From positions 41,844 through 105,843 of the forward strand of contig NZ_CAJYMD010000001.1 of assembly GCF_913776015.1 (NCBI RefSeq): 64,000 nt of DNA, given 5' to 3'. A program made the position numbers and the translations under genes. Shown here piece after piece: positions 9,207-18,754 of this stretch. The notes beneath the pieces are model-generated. The model saw only the letters and a list, made by a program, of their open reading frames with translations, ran no database searches and was not told the origin of the DNA. This stretch comes from an uncultured Oxalicibacterium sp. GTDB lineage: Bacteria; Pseudomonadota; Gammaproteobacteria; Burkholderiales; Burkholderiaceae_D. Numbering within the stretch: position 1 is the stretch's first letter; the number at the start of each line of letters is the position of its first letter.

Positions 9207-10739
9207 ATGACCACGCATACTGACGCCGCCGCTCCACTGCCACAGGACGAAAACAAGATCATCGCCGAGCGCCGTGCCAAGCTCGCTACACTGCGCACGC
9301 AAGGCGTGGCCTTCCCCAACGATTTTCGCCCGCAACACAAGGCTGCGGAACTGCACGAGCAATACGACGGCAAGACCCGTGAAGAACTCGAAGCCGCGCC
9401 AGCAACGGTCGTTTTGGCCGGCCGCATGATGCTCAAGCGCGAAGCCGGCAAGAAGGCAGCATTTGCGACCTTGCAGGATGCCTCGGGCGCACGCGCCGAT
9501 GGCCGTATCCAGATTTACGTCCAACTGGATCAGGTCGGGGAAGAAGCGATGGCTGCCCTGCACCACTACGATCTGGGCGACATCCTAGGCGTGACCGGCA
9601 CCTTGTTCAAGACCAAGACCGATGAACTCACGATCAAGGTTTCCGAACTGCGCCTGATCACTAAATCGCTGCGCCCGCTGCCGGACAAATTCCACGGTCT
9701 GGCCGATCAGGAAACCAAGTATCGCCAGCGCTACGTCGATCTGATCATGAACGAAGAGACGCGTCGTACATTCAAGGCGCGTACGGCAGCCATCGCTTCC
9801 ATTCGTAATTTCATGGCAAAGAATGACTTCATGGAAGTCGAAACGCCGATGCTGCACACGATTCCGGGCGGCGCGTCGGCTAAACCGTTCATCACGCATC
9901 ACAATGCGCTCGACATGCAGATGTTCTTGCGTATCGCGCCGGAGCTGTATCTGAAACGCTTGGTCGTCGGCGGCTTTGATCGCGTGTTCGAAATCAATCG
10001 CAACTTCCGTAATGAAGGCGTCTCGATCCGCCACAATCCGGAATTCACGATGATGGAGTTCTACGCTGCCTACACCGATTACAAATGGCTGATGGATTTC
10101 ACCGAAGCCGTGATTCGCCAGGCAGCCATCGATGCGCACGGTACGGCGACACTGACCTACGGCGGCCGTGAACTCGATCTGGCTAAACCATTTCATCGCC
10201 TGACCATCGTCGAAGCCATCAACAAGTACGCGCCCGGCTACACGGACGAACAACTCAACGACGCCGCATTCATCAAGCAGGAATTGCTGAAATTTGGTGT
10301 CAAGCCGCATGCACATTCAGGTCTCGGCGCATTGCAACTGGCCCTGTTCGAGGAAACGGCCGAAGCCCAATTGTGGGAACCGACCTACATCATCGACTAT
10401 CCGGTTGAAGTCTCGCCACTGGCACGTGCATCGGATACACGTGAAGGCATTACCGAGCGTTTCGAATTGTTCATGGTCGGCCGCGAAATCGCCAATGGCT
10501 TCTCGGAATTGAACGACGCCGAAGACCAGGCCGCACGCTTCCAGGCACAAGTTGCCGCAAAGGACGCTGGCGATGAAGAAGCCATGTATTACGATGCCGA
10601 CTACATCCGTGCACTCGAATACGGCATGCCGCCAGCCGGCGGTTGCGGTATCGGTATCGATCGCCTGATGATGATCATCACCGATTCGCCGAACATTCGC
10701 GACGTGCTGCTGTTCCCCCACCTGCGCCGCGAAGAATAA
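9207..10739 (+). CDS. lysS: Lysyl-tRNA synthetase, class II
   Basis: A 510-residue cytoplasmic enzyme charging tRNA-Lys. The N-terminal OB-fold anticodon-binding domain ('[15 protein letters not shown]') is followed by the class II catalytic core with motif 2 '[14 protein letters not shown]' and motif 3 '[11 protein letters not shown]'. The ATG at 9207 gives the family length; an in-frame extension to 9159 crosses the prfB-lysS spacer and is unlikely. It follows prfB by 75 bp and is closed by an intrinsic terminator. Confidence 0.97.
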   Translation: MTTHTDAAAPLPQDENKIIAERRAKLATLRTQGVAFPNDFRPQHKAAELHEQYDGKTREELEAAPATVVLAGRMMLKREAGKKAAFATLQDASGARADGRIQIYVQLDQVGEEAMAALHHYDLGDILGVTGTLFKTKTDELTIKVSELRLITKSLRPLPDKFHGLADQETKYRQRYVDLIMNEETRRTFKARTAAIASIRNFMAKNDFMEVETPMLHTIPGGASAKPFITHHNALDMQMFLRIAPELYLKRLVVGGFDRVFEINRNFRNEGVSIRHNPEFTMMEFYAAYTDYKWLMDFTEAVIRQAAIDAHGTATLTYGGRELDLAKPFHRLTIVEAINKYAPGYTDEQLNDAAFIKQELLKFGVKPHAHSGLGALQLALFEETAEAQLWEPTYIIDYPVEVSPLARASDTREGITERFELFMVGREIANGFSELNDAEDQAARFQAQVAAKDAGDEEAMYYDADYIRALEYGMPPAGGCGIGIDRLMMIITDSPNIRDVLLFPHLRREE

Positions 10740-10757
10740 ACTTACATTGCTCCACGG

Positions 10758-10785
10758 AAAGGACTGCTACGGCAGTCCTTTTTTC
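10758..10785 (+). terminator. Intrinsic terminator of lysS
   Basis: Stem GGACTGC/GCAGTCC (10761-10767 with 10772-10778) extended by A-T pairs, followed by a run of six T. Confidence 0.9.
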
Positions 10786-10946
10786 TTATATGCCGGATGC
10801 CTGCTTGTCTGTTGGCAACCAAAATTGCACCTTGATGTCTGAGTAACATCGTCTTACAACTTACACAGGTTCATGCTTTTTATTTATCTGTGTGTCCGTA
10901 ATACTTTGTACGTGATCAACAACCAGTTCCCTCAACGGAGGACATC

Positions 10947-11597
10947 ATGGAAGCCAACAACAATTCGAATCGCCTTCATCCCCTGGTCGCGGCAGCTGCC
11001 ATTGCCGTCTTGCTGGTTAGCCTCGTCGGTGTTGCCGCAATGACCGGCTTGCTGCCGACCTCCAATAGCTCCAACCGTGACAACAAGGAAATTGCCGCCC
11101 AGCAGGCTGAATTGAAAGCTGCGGAAGAAAAAGCGGCTGCAGCAGAGGCCGAGGCCAAGGTCGCAGCAGACAAGGCTGCGCAATTACGCAAGGAAGAAGA
11201 ACGTCGCCGTGCTGCAGCAGCAAAGGCGGATGATCGTCCAACCCAAGTGGCGCAAGCGCCGATTTGCCATAACTGCGGTCGCGTCGAATCGGTACGTACC
11301 GTCCAGACTGCCGGTCAGCCTAGCGGCGTCGGCGTCGTCGGCGGTGCTGTCGTCGGTGGTTTGCTCGGTAACCAGATTGGCGGCGGCAATGGCAAAACCC
11401 TGGCCACAGTCGCAGGTGCCGTAGGCGGCGGCTATGCCGGTAACGAGATTGAAAAACGCACACGCACGCATACCACGTACCAGGTCCGCGTCCGTATGGA
11501 AGACGGTAACATCCGCACCTTCCCTTACAACAATCCGCCACAATGGTCTGAAGGTGACCGCGTACGTGTTGTCGACGGTTATCTGCGCGCCCGCTAA
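10947..11597 (+). CDS. Glycine-zipper 2TM domain envelope protein (SlyB-like)
   Basis: A 216-residue protein. Domain order: an N-terminal membrane anchor (about residues 12-36, no lipobox), an Ala/Glu/Lys-rich coiled coil (about 50-92), a short 'CHNC' pair, a glycine-zipper segment ('GVVGGAVVGGLLGNQIGGG', about 128-165) and a basic C-terminal domain. The zipper resembles the SlyB/OsmB rickettsial 17-kDa antigen group of outer-membrane-associated proteins, but here it is attached to an inner-membrane helix. A strong GGAGG ribosome site precedes the ATG. Monocistronic between two terminators. Role probably in envelope integrity (inference). Confidence 0.8.
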   Translation: MEANNNSNRLHPLVAAAAIAVLLVSLVGVAAMTGLLPTSNSSNRDNKEIAAQQAELKAAEEKAAAAEAEAKVAADKAAQLRKEEERRRAAAAKADDRPTQVAQAPICHNCGRVESVRTVQTAGQPSGVGVVGGAVVGGLLGNQIGGGNGKTLATVAGAVGGGYAGNEIEKRTRTHTTYQVRVRMEDGNIRTFPYNNPPQWSEGDRVRVVDGYLRAR

Positions 11598-11620
11598 TTC
11601 GCTAATCGGCGAGGCAAACA

Positions 11621-11649
11621 AAAAAGAGCGGCTTCAAGCCGCTCTTTTT
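11621..11649. terminator. Bidirectional intrinsic terminator
   Basis: Perfect inverted repeat, AAAAAGAGCGGCTT paired with AAGCCGCTCTTTTT. It serves the glycine-zipper gene on plus and iscX on minus. Confidence 0.92.
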
Positions 11650-11658
11650 ATTGGATGA

Positions 11659-11853
11659 TCATTTTGCTTCATCTATCCATGCCATCTGGATCGCTTCCAG
11701 AATTTTTTCGCCGGAATTGTTCGGGTTGTCGTCGAAGTCTTCCAGTTCGCACACCCAGCGATGCAGATCGGTAAAGCGCACCGTCAAGGGATCGATGTCA
11801 GGGAATTTGTCGTTGAGTTCTTCTGCGATGCGAATCGTATCAGTCCATTTCAT
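11659..11853 (-). CDS. iscX: IscX, small regulator of the ISC machinery
   Basis: A 64-residue acidic protein that binds IscS and modulates Fe-S cluster assembly, possibly as an iron-dependent brake. The family pattern '[20 protein letters not shown]' at the N-terminus and '[15 protein letters not shown]' in the middle are clear. The ATG at 11853 is preceded by GAGGAG; five extra in-frame codons upstream are not conserved. Last gene of the isc operon, 11 bp after fdx. Confidence 0.95.
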   Translation of the reverse strand: MKWTDTIRIAEELNDKFPDIDPLTVRFTDLHRWVCELEDFDDNPNNSGEKILEAIQMAWIDEAK

Positions 11854-11864
11854 GCTCACACTCC

Positions 11865-12203
11865 TCAATGATGTTCGCTAGCGTGATTGATGGTGTAGCG
11901 CGGAATCTCCACGACCAGATCTTCATCGGCCACAATTGCCTGGCACGACAAGCGCGATTGCGCTTCCAGTCCCCAAGCCTTGTCGAGCAAATCCTCTTCC
12001 TTTTCTTCGGCTTCATTCAGCGAATCGAAACCCTCACGCACGATGATGTGACAGGTGGTGCAGGCACAGGATTTTTCGCAGGCATGTTCAATGTCAATGT
12101 CATGTTCCAGCAAGGCGTCACAGACAGTCTTGCCGGCAGGCGCTTCGATGACCGCGCCGTCAGGGCACAAAATATGATGGGGAAGAACGACGATTTGGGG
12201 CAC
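11865..12203 (-). CDS. fdx: ISC-type [2Fe-2S] ferredoxin
   Basis: A 112-residue electron donor for Fe-S cluster assembly on IscU. Cluster ligands Cys42, Cys48, Cys51 ('[10 protein letters not shown]') and Cys87 are at the same positions as in E. coli Fdx. It starts at GTG (12203), preceded by GAGG at suitable spacing; no ATG is available. Between hscA and iscX in the operon. Confidence 0.96.
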   Translation of the reverse strand: MPQIVVLPHHILCPDGAVIEAPAGKTVCDALLEHDIDIEHACEKSCACTTCHIIVREGFDSLNEAEEKEEDLLDKAWGLEAQSRLSCQAIVADEDLVVEIPRYTINHASEHH

Positions 12204-12256
12204 TTGAACTACCTCTGCAAATGAAATATTCGGTTCGATTGAAATAGGTTTGGGAA

Positions 12257-14119
12257 TCAGACTTCATCCAGCTTCTTGCCGGACAACGCGGTACGCACGC
12301 TGCGATCCATGCGGCGCGCAGCAAATTCCTCCGTTCCATGCGCGAGCGCATGCACGGCCGCCTTGATCACTTCGTGATCGTCGCCACCGGCTGCCTGCCT
12401 TACCAGATCAAGCAAGCGGACAACCTCGGCACGTTCGTCATCGGAAAGCAGATTGCCATCGGCATCGAGTGCCGATTGCGTCGCCAGCACAATGCGCTCT
12501 GCGTCGACCTGCTCTTCACGCAACGCGCGTGCAAGCATGTCATGATCGGCAGACTGGAAGGAATCCTGCAGCATCTGGGCAATCTGATCGTCGCCCAGAC
12601 CGTAAGACGGTTTGACGCTGATCGAGGCTTCGACGCCCGAGCGCAATTCACGCGCGGAAACCGACAACAAACCATCGGCATCGACCTGGTACGTCACACG
12701 GATGCGTGCCGCGCCGGCAGCCATTGGTGGAATGCCGCGCAGCTCGAAACGCGCGAGCGAACGGCAATCGCTGACCAGCTCGCGCTCACCCTGGACAATG
12801 TGAATCGCCATCGCGGTCTGGCCGTCCTTGAAGGTGGTGAATTCCTGAGCACGGGCACAGGGAATCGTCGAATTGCGCGGAATGACTTTCTCGACCAATC
12901 CGCCCATCGTCTCGATACCGAGCGACAGTGGGATCACATCGAGCAGCAACCAGTCATCGCCGGCAGTACGATTACCCGCCAGCAGATTGGCCTGGATCGC
13001 CGCACCCAACGCCACCACCTTGTCGGGATCGATATTGCCGAGCGGAGGTGCACCAAAATATTCGCCAACCGCCTTGCGTACGTGCGGCATGCGCGTGGCA
13101 CCGCCGACAAGTACGACGCCATCGACATCGTCCACTGACAATTGCGCATCGCGCAATGCCTTGCGCGTCGGCGCCAGCGTCTTGGCAACCAGATTCTGCG
13201 TCATCTCGGCAAACTCGGTGGCGCTTAATGTCAGGCGCACTTCTTCGCCGGTACTCAAGACTGCATCGATATGCGTTTCGGCACGACTCGACAACAGTTC
13301 CTTGGCTTCACGCGCCTTGACCATCAACAGACTGGTGTCTTCATCCGACAAGGGCGACAACCCCGCTTGCTGAATGATCCAGCAGAAAAGGCGATGATCA
13401 AAATCGTCACCACCGAGCGCCGAATCACCACCGGTCGCAAGGACCTCGAATACGCCTTTAGTCAGCTTCAGAATCGAAATGTCGAATGTGCCGCCGCCAA
13501 GGTCATAGACCGCAAAAATACCTTCCGAAGCATTGTCGAGGCCATAGGCAATCGCGGCAGCCGTCGGCTCATTCAGCAGACGCAATACGTTCAGGCCGGC
13601 CAGCTTGGCAGCATCCTTGGTCGCCTGACGTTGCGCATCATCGAAATAAGCCGGTACCGTAATGACCGCACCGACCAGATCGTCGCCCAATGCATCCTCC
13701 GCACGCTGACGCAGCGTTGCCAGAATATTGGCCGAAGTCTCGACCGGACTCTTGATGCCGCCAACCGTCTTCAATTGCACCATGCCTGGCGAATCGATGA
13801 AGTCATACGGCAGGTTTTCGACATAGGCGATATCTTTCAGGCCACGGCCCATGAAGCGCTTGACCGAAACGATGGTGTTCTTCGGATCGCTGTTTTGCGC
13901 AGCCTGTGCCTTGTGCCCGATATGTGCATTGCCATCCGGCAGATAGCGGACGACCGATGGCAACAGCGTGCGCCCTTCTTCGTCGCTCAACACTTCAGGC
14001 ACGCTATTGCGCACAGTCGCCACCAGCGAATTGGTCGTTCCAAGATCGATCCCCACCGCCAGCCGGTGCTGATGCGGCGCGGTGGACATGCCGGGTTCTG
14101 CGATTTGAAGTAAAGCCAT
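12257..14119 (-). CDS. hscA: HscA, Hsp70-class chaperone for IscU
   Basis: A 620-residue specialised DnaK homologue that uses ATP to release Fe-S clusters from IscU. It shows the Hsp70 signatures '[10 protein letters not shown]' (about 23), '[14 protein letters not shown]' (about 200) and '[15 protein letters not shown]' (about 335), then the substrate-binding domain. It is shorter at the C-terminus than DnaK and lacks a DnaK-like EEVD-type tail, as usual for HscA. Its recognition peptide LPPVK is present in the IscU encoded upstream. Co-transcribed with hscB, from which it is separated by 64 bp holding a strong stem-loop. Confidence 0.97.
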   Translation of the reverse strand: MALLQIAEPGMSTAPHQHRLAVGIDLGTTNSLVATVRNSVPEVLSDEEGRTLLPSVVRYLPDGNAHIGHKAQAAQNSDPKNTIVSVKRFMGRGLKDIAYVENLPYDFIDSPGMVQLKTVGGIKSPVETSANILATLRQRAEDALGDDLVGAVITVPAYFDDAQRQATKDAAKLAGLNVLRLLNEPTAAAIAYGLDNASEGIFAVYDLGGGTFDISILKLTKGVFEVLATGGDSALGGDDFDHRLFCWIIQQAGLSPLSDEDTSLLMVKAREAKELLSSRAETHIDAVLSTGEEVRLTLSATEFAEMTQNLVAKTLAPTRKALRDAQLSVDDVDGVVLVGGATRMPHVRKAVGEYFGAPPLGNIDPDKVVALGAAIQANLLAGNRTAGDDWLLLDVIPLSLGIETMGGLVEKVIPRNSTIPCARAQEFTTFKDGQTAMAIHIVQGERELVSDCRSLARFELRGIPPMAAGAARIRVTYQVDADGLLSVSARELRSGVEASISVKPSYGLGDDQIAQMLQDSFQSADHDMLARALREEQVDAERIVLATQSALDADGNLLSDDERAEVVRLLDLVRQAAGGDDHEVIKAAVHALAHGTEEFAARRMDRSVRTALSGKKLDEV

Positions 14120-14150
14120 AACGATTGAATGCTTTGTAGTGTCTTGGTTT

Positions 14151-14173
14151 TATCCTGTGCATGGCACAGGATA
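14151..14173. repeat. Stem-loop between hscB and hscA
   Basis: Perfect 10-bp inverted repeat TATCCTGTGC/GCACAGGATA with a 3-nt loop. No T-run on the minus (transcribed) strand, so it is unlikely to terminate; it could stabilise the upstream mRNA or mark a processing point. A near copy of one arm recurs about 40 bp away inside the 3' end of hscB. Confidence 0.7.
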
Positions 14174-14183
14174 CAAGGAGAAA

Positions 14184-14696
14184 TCAGGCAAATGCATCCT
14201 GTGCATTGGCGACTTCCTCGGAAAATTTTTCCAGAAACATCAGTTGACGCACCAGACCGGCTGCATCCTTGAACTGGCCTGCATCGAGCTGCGCGGCAAT
14301 GGTCGTCAGCGTTTCCTTGCGTTCGGCGCGCAAGCCGGCTTCGAGCTTGTCTAGCGCAGCGGCATCCTTGTTGCCACGTGCATCGTCCAGCGTTTCGCGC
14401 CATTCCATCTGTTGCATCAGAAAGGTAACGGGCATCGCCGTATTGGATTCGACCTCAAGATCGATCCCATGCAATTCGCACAGATAGGCCGCGCGCTTGA
14501 ACGGATTCTTGAGCGTCTTGTATGCCTCGTTCGCTCGTGTGGCCCATTGCATGGCAACGCGCTTTTCGCTATCCGAGGCATTGGCGAAACGATCGGGATG
14601 CACCCTGCCCTGTACTTCGTGATAGGCACGATCCAGCGCCGACTGGTCGATCGCAAACTGAACGGGGAGTTGAAAGAGTTCGAAGTGATTGTGCAT
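14184..14696 (-). CDS. hscB: HscB, J-domain co-chaperone of HscA
   Basis: A 170-residue DnaJ-type co-chaperone that delivers IscU to HscA and stimulates its ATPase. The J-domain has 'HPD' at residues 33-35 ('GRVHPDRFANA'), and the C-terminal three-helix domain that binds IscU follows. The ATG at 14696 begins the conserved 'MHNHFELFQLP' N-terminus; the longer in-frame version is not conserved. Preceded by a terminator-like hairpin after iscA. Confidence 0.95.
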   Translation of the reverse strand: MHNHFELFQLPVQFAIDQSALDRAYHEVQGRVHPDRFANASDSEKRVAMQWATRANEAYKTLKNPFKRAAYLCELHGIDLEVESNTAMPVTFLMQQMEWRETLDDARGNKDAAALDKLEAGLRAERKETLTTIAAQLDAGQFKDAAGLVRQLMFLEKFSEEVANAQDAFA

Positions 14697-14766
14697 GCTG
14701 CGTTGGCGATTGCTACGCGTGCCGCTGTTCGGCGTGGTTGGAAACAGGTCTCTGGTGTGCTGCAAA

Positions 14767-14794
14767 CAAAAGAGCCTGCGCGTTGTCAGGCTCC
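14767..14794 (-). terminator. Terminator-like hairpin between iscA and hscB
   Basis: On the minus strand GAGCCTG (8-nt loop) CAGGCTC is followed by TTTTGTTTG. It lies inside the isc operon, so it may act as a partial terminator that sets the ratio of iscRSUA to hscBA-fdx-iscX transcripts. Confidence 0.65.
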
Positions 14795-14822
14795 GATGAA
14801 ATGCGACTTCCGCCGCGATGAA

Positions 14823-15146
14823 TCAGATACGGAAGCTTTCTCCGCAACCGCACTCATCCTTGACGTTCGGGTTATAGAACTTGAAGCCTTCGTTCAACCC
14901 TTCGCGCGCAAAATCGAGTTCGGTGCCATCGATGTACGGCAGGCTTTTCGGATCGACGAAGACCTTCACGCCATGCGACTCGAACACACTGTCTTCGGCT
15001 GCGCTTTCATCCACATACTCAAGCTTGTAGGCCAGACCGGAGCAACCGGTCGTGCGAACGCCAAAACGCAGGCCAATGCCCTTGCCGCGTCGCTCCATGT
15101 AGCGATTGATGTGTTTTGCCGCTTTTTCTGTCAATGTGATTGCCAT
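14823..15146 (-). CDS. iscA: IscA, A-type Fe-S carrier
   Basis: A 107-residue A-type carrier that takes iron or clusters to apoproteins. The three conserved cysteines are C35 ('TTGCSGLAY'), C99 and C101 ('DECGCGESF'). The ATG at 15146 gives the family length and the typical '[10 protein letters not shown]' start. Follows iscU by 68 bp. Confidence 0.96.
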   Translation of the reverse strand: MAITLTEKAAKHINRYMERRGKGIGLRFGVRTTGCSGLAYKLEYVDESAAEDSVFESHGVKVFVDPKSLPYIDGTELDFAREGLNEGFKFYNPNVKDECGCGESFRI

Positions 15147-15214
15147 GATCTTCCACACGAAAGGATGGTCGCTGCACATGCCGGTCATTACGACCCCATG
15201 TGCAAGAAACAAAT

Positions 15215-15619
15215 TTATGCCGCCTCTTGCGATTCCGCCGAACCGTGCTTGGTCTTGTAGTCCGCCACGGCAGCCTTGATGGCGTCTTCCGCCAGAATCG
15301 AACAGTGAATCTTCACCGGTGGCAAAGCCAGTTCTTCCGCAATCTGCGTATTCTTGATTGCCAAGGCTTGATCCAGCGTCTTGCCCTTGACCCATTCGGT
15401 CACGAGCGACGAGGAAGCGATGGCCGAACCGCAACCATAGGTCTTGAACTTGGCATCTTCGATCACGCCGTCGGCACCGACCTTGATCTGCAATTTCATG
15501 ACGTCACCACAGGCCGGCGCGCCGACCATGCCGGTGCCAACCGTTTCGTCGCCTTTTTCAAACGCACCGACGTTGCGCGGGTTTTCGTAATGATCGAGTA
15601 CTTTGTCCGAGTAAGCCAT
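15215..15619 (-). CDS. iscU: IscU, Fe-S cluster scaffold
   Basis: A 134-residue scaffold on which IscS-derived sulfur and iron assemble. Cluster ligands C37 ('GAPACGDV'), C63 ('YGCGSA') and C106 ('KIHCSIL') are present, as is the HscA-binding motif LPPVK at 99-103. Between iscS and iscA; a ribosome site AAGGAG precedes the ATG. Confidence 0.97.
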   Translation of the reverse strand: MAYSDKVLDHYENPRNVGAFEKGDETVGTGMVGAPACGDVMKLQIKVGADGVIEDAKFKTYGCGSAIASSSLVTEWVKGKTLDQALAIKNTQIAEELALPPVKIHCSILAEDAIKAAVADYKTKHGSAESQEAA

Positions 15620-15656
15620 TTTGATGCTCCTTGATTAATCTGCGCTTCAACAGCGA

Positions 15657-16910
15657 TTAGTGCGCTGCCCACTGGATCGTGCTGATATCGATCCCGTCTT
15701 TGTACATATCCCACAGCGGCGACAATTCGCGCAGCTTGGCAACTTTTTCCTTGATCAGGTTGATCGTGAAATCGACTTCGTCTTCGGTTGTAAAGCGACC
15801 GATCGTGAAGCGGATCGAGCTATGTGCGAGTTCATCGCTACGGCCCAGTGCACGCAACACATAAGATGGTTCCAGGCTGGCCGAAGTACAAGCCGAACCC
15901 GACGACACTGCCAGATCCTTGATTGCCATGATCAGCGACTCGCCCTCGACGTAATTGAAGCTGACGTTGAGGTTGTGCGGCACACGGTGATCCATGTCGC
16001 CATTGACATAGACCTCTTCCATTTCCATCAGGCCCTTGGCCAAACGATCACGCAGGCCGCGAATACGGGCCAGTTCGCTATCCATCTCTTCACGTGCAAT
16101 GCGGAAAGCCTCGCCCATGCCAACGATCTGGTGCGTAGCCAACGTACCCGAACGCAGGCCGCGTTCGTGACCACCACCATGCATCTGCGCTTCGATACGC
16201 ACGCGCGGCTTGCGGCGCACATACAGGGCACCCACGCCTTTCGGGCCGTAGGTTTTGTGTGCCGAAAAACTCATCAGATCGACCTTGGTTTTTTCCAGAT
16301 CGATCTTGACCTTGCCCGTCGCCTGCGCAGCATCGGAGTGAAAAATGATGCCTTTGCTACGGCACAGTTCACCGATTTCGTCGATCGGCTGCACGACGCC
16401 AATTTCATTGTTGACCAGCATGACCGACACCAGAATCGTGTCAGGACGAATTGCATCCGCCAGTTGCTGAATAGTGATCAGACCATTGTCTTGCGGCTGC
16501 AGATACGTCGCCTCAAAACCTTCGCGTTCGAGCTCGCGCACGGTATCCAGCACGGCCTTGTGCTCGGTCTTGACCGTGATGATGTGCTTACCCTTGGTCT
16601 TGTAGAAATGCGCCGCACCCTTGATTGCCAGGTTGTTGCTTTCGGTCGCACCCGACGTCCAGATGATTTCGCGCGAATCGGCATTCACCAACGCTGCGAC
16701 CTGCTCGCGTGCATCTTCGACGGCCTTTTCGGCCGACCAGCCATACATATGGCTACGCGACGCAGGATTGCCGAACTGCTCGCGCAGGTAGGGAATCATC
16801 TTGTCAGCGACACGTGGATCGATTGGCGTGGTCGCCGAATAATCCATATAGATCGGGAAGTGCGGGGCCTTGATCGTGTCAAGCAGGCTTTTGTCTAACG
16901 GGGCATTCAT
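15657..16910 (-). CDS. iscS: IscS, cysteine desulfurase
   Basis: A 417-residue PLP enzyme converting cysteine to alanine and enzyme-bound persulfide, the sulfur source for Fe-S clusters and tRNA thiolation. PLP lysine sits in '[12 protein letters not shown]'; the active-site cysteine in '[10 protein letters not shown]'; the C-terminal IscU-binding tail is intact. The ATG at 16910 with GGAG upstream is chosen; the N-terminus is about 13 residues longer than E. coli IscS, as is common in Burkholderiales. Lies 17 bp after iscR. Confidence 0.97.
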   Translation of the reverse strand: MNAPLDKSLLDTIKAPHFPIYMDYSATTPIDPRVADKMIPYLREQFGNPASRSHMYGWSAEKAVEDAREQVAALVNADSREIIWTSGATESNNLAIKGAAHFYKTKGKHIITVKTEHKAVLDTVRELEREGFEATYLQPQDNGLITIQQLADAIRPDTILVSVMLVNNEIGVVQPIDEIGELCRSKGIIFHSDAAQATGKVKIDLEKTKVDLMSFSAHKTYGPKGVGALYVRRKPRVRIEAQMHGGGHERGLRSGTLATHQIVGMGEAFRIAREEMDSELARIRGLRDRLAKGLMEMEEVYVNGDMDHRVPHNLNVSFNYVEGESLIMAIKDLAVSSGSACTSASLEPSYVLRALGRSDELAHSSIRFTIGRFTTEDEVDFTINLIKEKVAKLRELSPLWDMYKDGIDISTIQWAAH

Positions 16911-16927
16911 CCATTTACTCCAAATAA

Positions 16928-17404
16928 TCAAACAGCAGCGTGACTGTTGCGATGCATCACCACCACACGTTGCTCGGAAACCTTTTCTTTTTGCTGATCC
17001 ACCAGATCTTTTAACGAAACCGAATCCAGATAATCGACCATCTTGGCATTCAGCGTGGCCCACAAATCATGGGTCATGCAGCGTCCGCCATTTTCGTGCG
17101 CCGGGCTATGGCAGTTTTCCTTGCCACCACATTGCGTGGCGTCCAGCGGCTCATCGACGGCAATGATGATGTCGGCCACCGTCACGTCTTCCGCACGGCG
17201 CGCGAGATTGTAACCGCCTCCCGGACCACGCACAGACTCCACGATTTCATGGCGACGCAACTTGCCAAACAACTGCTCCAGATAGGAGAGCGAAATCTCC
17301 TGACGCTGACTGATCCCGGCCAGCGTGACCGGACCATTGTCCTGACGCAACGCCAAATCGATCATCGCAGTCACGGCAAAACGCCCCTTTGTGGTCAAAC
17401 GCAT
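16928..17404 (-). CDS. iscR: IscR, [2Fe-2S] Rrf2-family regulator of the isc operon
   Basis: A 158-residue repressor/activator that senses Fe-S status and controls the isc operon. It has a winged helix ('[14 protein letters not shown]', then '[12 protein letters not shown]'). The ligands match C92, C98 and a 'CMTH' (C109, H112) equivalent to E. coli C104/H107, but the loop between the second and third cysteine is 5 residues longer. First gene of the operon, with an IscR box 34 bp upstream of the start. Confidence 0.96.
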   Translation of the reverse strand: MRLTTKGRFAVTAMIDLALRQDNGPVTLAGISQRQEISLSYLEQLFGKLRRHEIVESVRGPGGGYNLARRAEDVTVADIIIAVDEPLDATQCGGKENCHSPAHENGGRCMTHDLWATLNAKMVDYLDSVSLKDLVDQQKEKVSEQRVVVMHRNSHAAV

Positions 17405-17437
17405 ACGCTATTCCTCACACGGAAAGGATTAACCTGA

Positions 17438-17462
17438 GTGGTTGAATATTTTCGTCAAGTAT
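17438..17462 (-). promoter_or_regulatory. Type 1 IscR-binding site over the iscR promoter
   Basis: The 25-nt minus-strand segment matches the E. coli type 1 IscR consensus (ATASYYGACTRWWWYAGTCRRSTAT) at 21 of 25 positions by hand count. It contains TTGACG (17453-17458), a plausible -35, with a weak -10 (AGGTTA, 17430-17435) at 17-nt spacing. Binding would therefore block RNA polymerase, consistent with holo-IscR autorepression. Confidence 0.75.
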
Positions 17463-17479
17463 ATCAAACCCCACTAAAT

Positions 17480-17850
17480 CTGTCAGGAATAAAAAGTAAG
17501 CCTGCAGCGACCTATGCAACACCGCCTCAACTCTCGGCGCGCAACCTCCCTCATGAAAAAAATCCTAGCTCGGAACATGGCTGCCGCGAATCAATTCAAC
17601 TCACAAAAGCTTTCCTTAAAAACAACTAGATCACCATCCACCCAAATCCACCATATCCAAAGCCAACCTTACAACACTCAATGTCAAATCGCTGCAGATA
17701 GCCGAAAAAACACATACAGATAACGAATTAAAATAATTGAATGAACGATCAAATAGTTTAATTACATTGATAATCAATAAGTTAAAAATAAATTTTCACA
17801 AATTTTATTTGAGGGAGCATTCAATTTATAATCAATCCTTCGTTTACTGA
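17480..17850. other. AT-rich intergenic region between iscR and the TetR gene
   Basis: About 370 bp without a credible gene; short open frames here lack coding character. The last 150 bp are distinctly AT-rich compared with the surroundings. They include a TATAAT (17827-17832) and a palindrome TTGATAATCAA (17767-17777), and probably hold the TetR gene promoter. Confidence 0.6.
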
Positions 17851-17852
17851 CT

Positions 17853-17874
17853 GAAGCTTCGCTTCATTAATGAA
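17853..17874. promoter_or_regulatory. Palindromes at the TetR gene start, candidate operator
   Basis: GAAGCTTCGCTTC (17853-17865) is an inverted repeat and overlaps the perfect 12-nt palindrome TTCATTAATGAA (17863-17874), which spans the start codon. TetR regulators often bind palindromes at their own promoter; this is an inference from position only. Confidence 0.4.
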
Positions 17875-18598
17875 TATGGCGATCCGCATACCGAAAACAC
17901 CGCAATCCCCCACGCAGAAGGCAGACCGCAAACGTGGTGATGTCCTCAAGGCAGCCGGCAAATGTTTTCGGAAGGCCGGTTTTCACCAAACCTCCATGCA
18001 GCAGATTTGCGCAGAAACCGGCCTTGGCCCTGGTGCGGTGTACCGCTATTTCACTGGCAAGGAAGCCATCATTGAAGCAATGGTGGAAGAAGAACGTCGT
18101 CAGGCGCGCGCCATGCTGTTGCAGATGCGTGATGCCGAATCGATCCAGCAAGCGCTGGAAATGGCCACACGCATGTTTGCCGATCGTTATCGCGCCAGTG
18201 GCGATGCAGGCTTGATGACAGAAGTCTATGCAGAAGGCATGCGCAGCAGGCGTACCGGTGCCGTGTTGCGCAAGATCGAAGCCGAATGGGTAATGGGGTT
18301 GACGAACATTCTGCGTGTCGCCCAGGCACGTGGTCAGCTTGATGCCTCGCTGGATGCCGCACAAACCGCCCTGTTTCTGACCGGCTTGTGGGACGGCATG
18401 GTCATCCGCCAGCACTTTCACGCACATGACGACCCGCAAGCCCTGCCTGCATTTTTCGACACCATGATTACGCGTGTGCTCGGCAAGGAAACCAAAAGCG
18501 AAAGTCGCAGCAAGACCGGTTTGCCGCCAGCAGATTTGCTGACCGGCGTAGAACCACCCTACGTCAAACCCGATGTACGACAGATGAGTCTGATTTAA
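17870..18598 (+). CDS. TetR/AcrR-family transcriptional regulator
   Basis: A 242-residue repressor-type protein. The N-terminal TetR helix-turn-helix is clear ('SMQQICAETGLGPGAVYRYF', about residues 42-61, with the typical 'YRYFTGKEAI' end). The C-terminal ligand-binding domain is variable, and a Ser/Lys-rich tail ends in 'DVRQMSLI'. It stands alone, with no efflux or enzyme gene attached, so the target cannot be inferred beyond possible autoregulation. An alternative ATG at the third codon is equally usable. Confidence 0.88.
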   Translation: MNMAIRIPKTPQSPTQKADRKRGDVLKAAGKCFRKAGFHQTSMQQICAETGLGPGAVYRYFTGKEAIIEAMVEEERRQARAMLLQMRDAESIQQALEMATRMFADRYRASGDAGLMTEVYAEGMRSRRTGAVLRKIEAEWVMGLTNILRVAQARGQLDASLDAAQTALFLTGLWDGMVIRQHFHAHDDPQALPAFFDTMITRVLGKETKSESRSKTGLPPADLLTGVEPPYVKPDVRQMSLI

Positions 18599-18635
18599 AC
18601 AGATTGCTGGCTCATGCCACTTACAATTCGTTCAT

Positions 18636-18674
18636 AAAAAACGCCGCCACGAATAATCCGTAGCGGCGTTTTTT
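18636..18674. terminator. Intrinsic terminator between the TetR and Ung-like genes
   Basis: AAAACGCCGC paired with GCGGCGTTTT and flanked by A-run and T-run, so it can act on both strands for these convergent genes. Confidence 0.88.
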
Positions 18675-18754
18675 CTTGGAATGCTTAACAAGCTAACAAA
18701 AGCATGCTTGAAGGCGCTAATTCGTACTTGTACAAATGCCCTTATCTGTCACCG

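Noticed and set aside
15660..16898. 412-codon open frame on plus, antisense to iscS
   Set aside because: Exact mirror of iscS, whose catalytic motifs are complete; composition of the mirror is not protein-like.
17438..17723. Short open frames upstream of the TetR gene
   Set aside because: Low-complexity composition, no ribosome site and overlap with the IscR box region; no coding bias.
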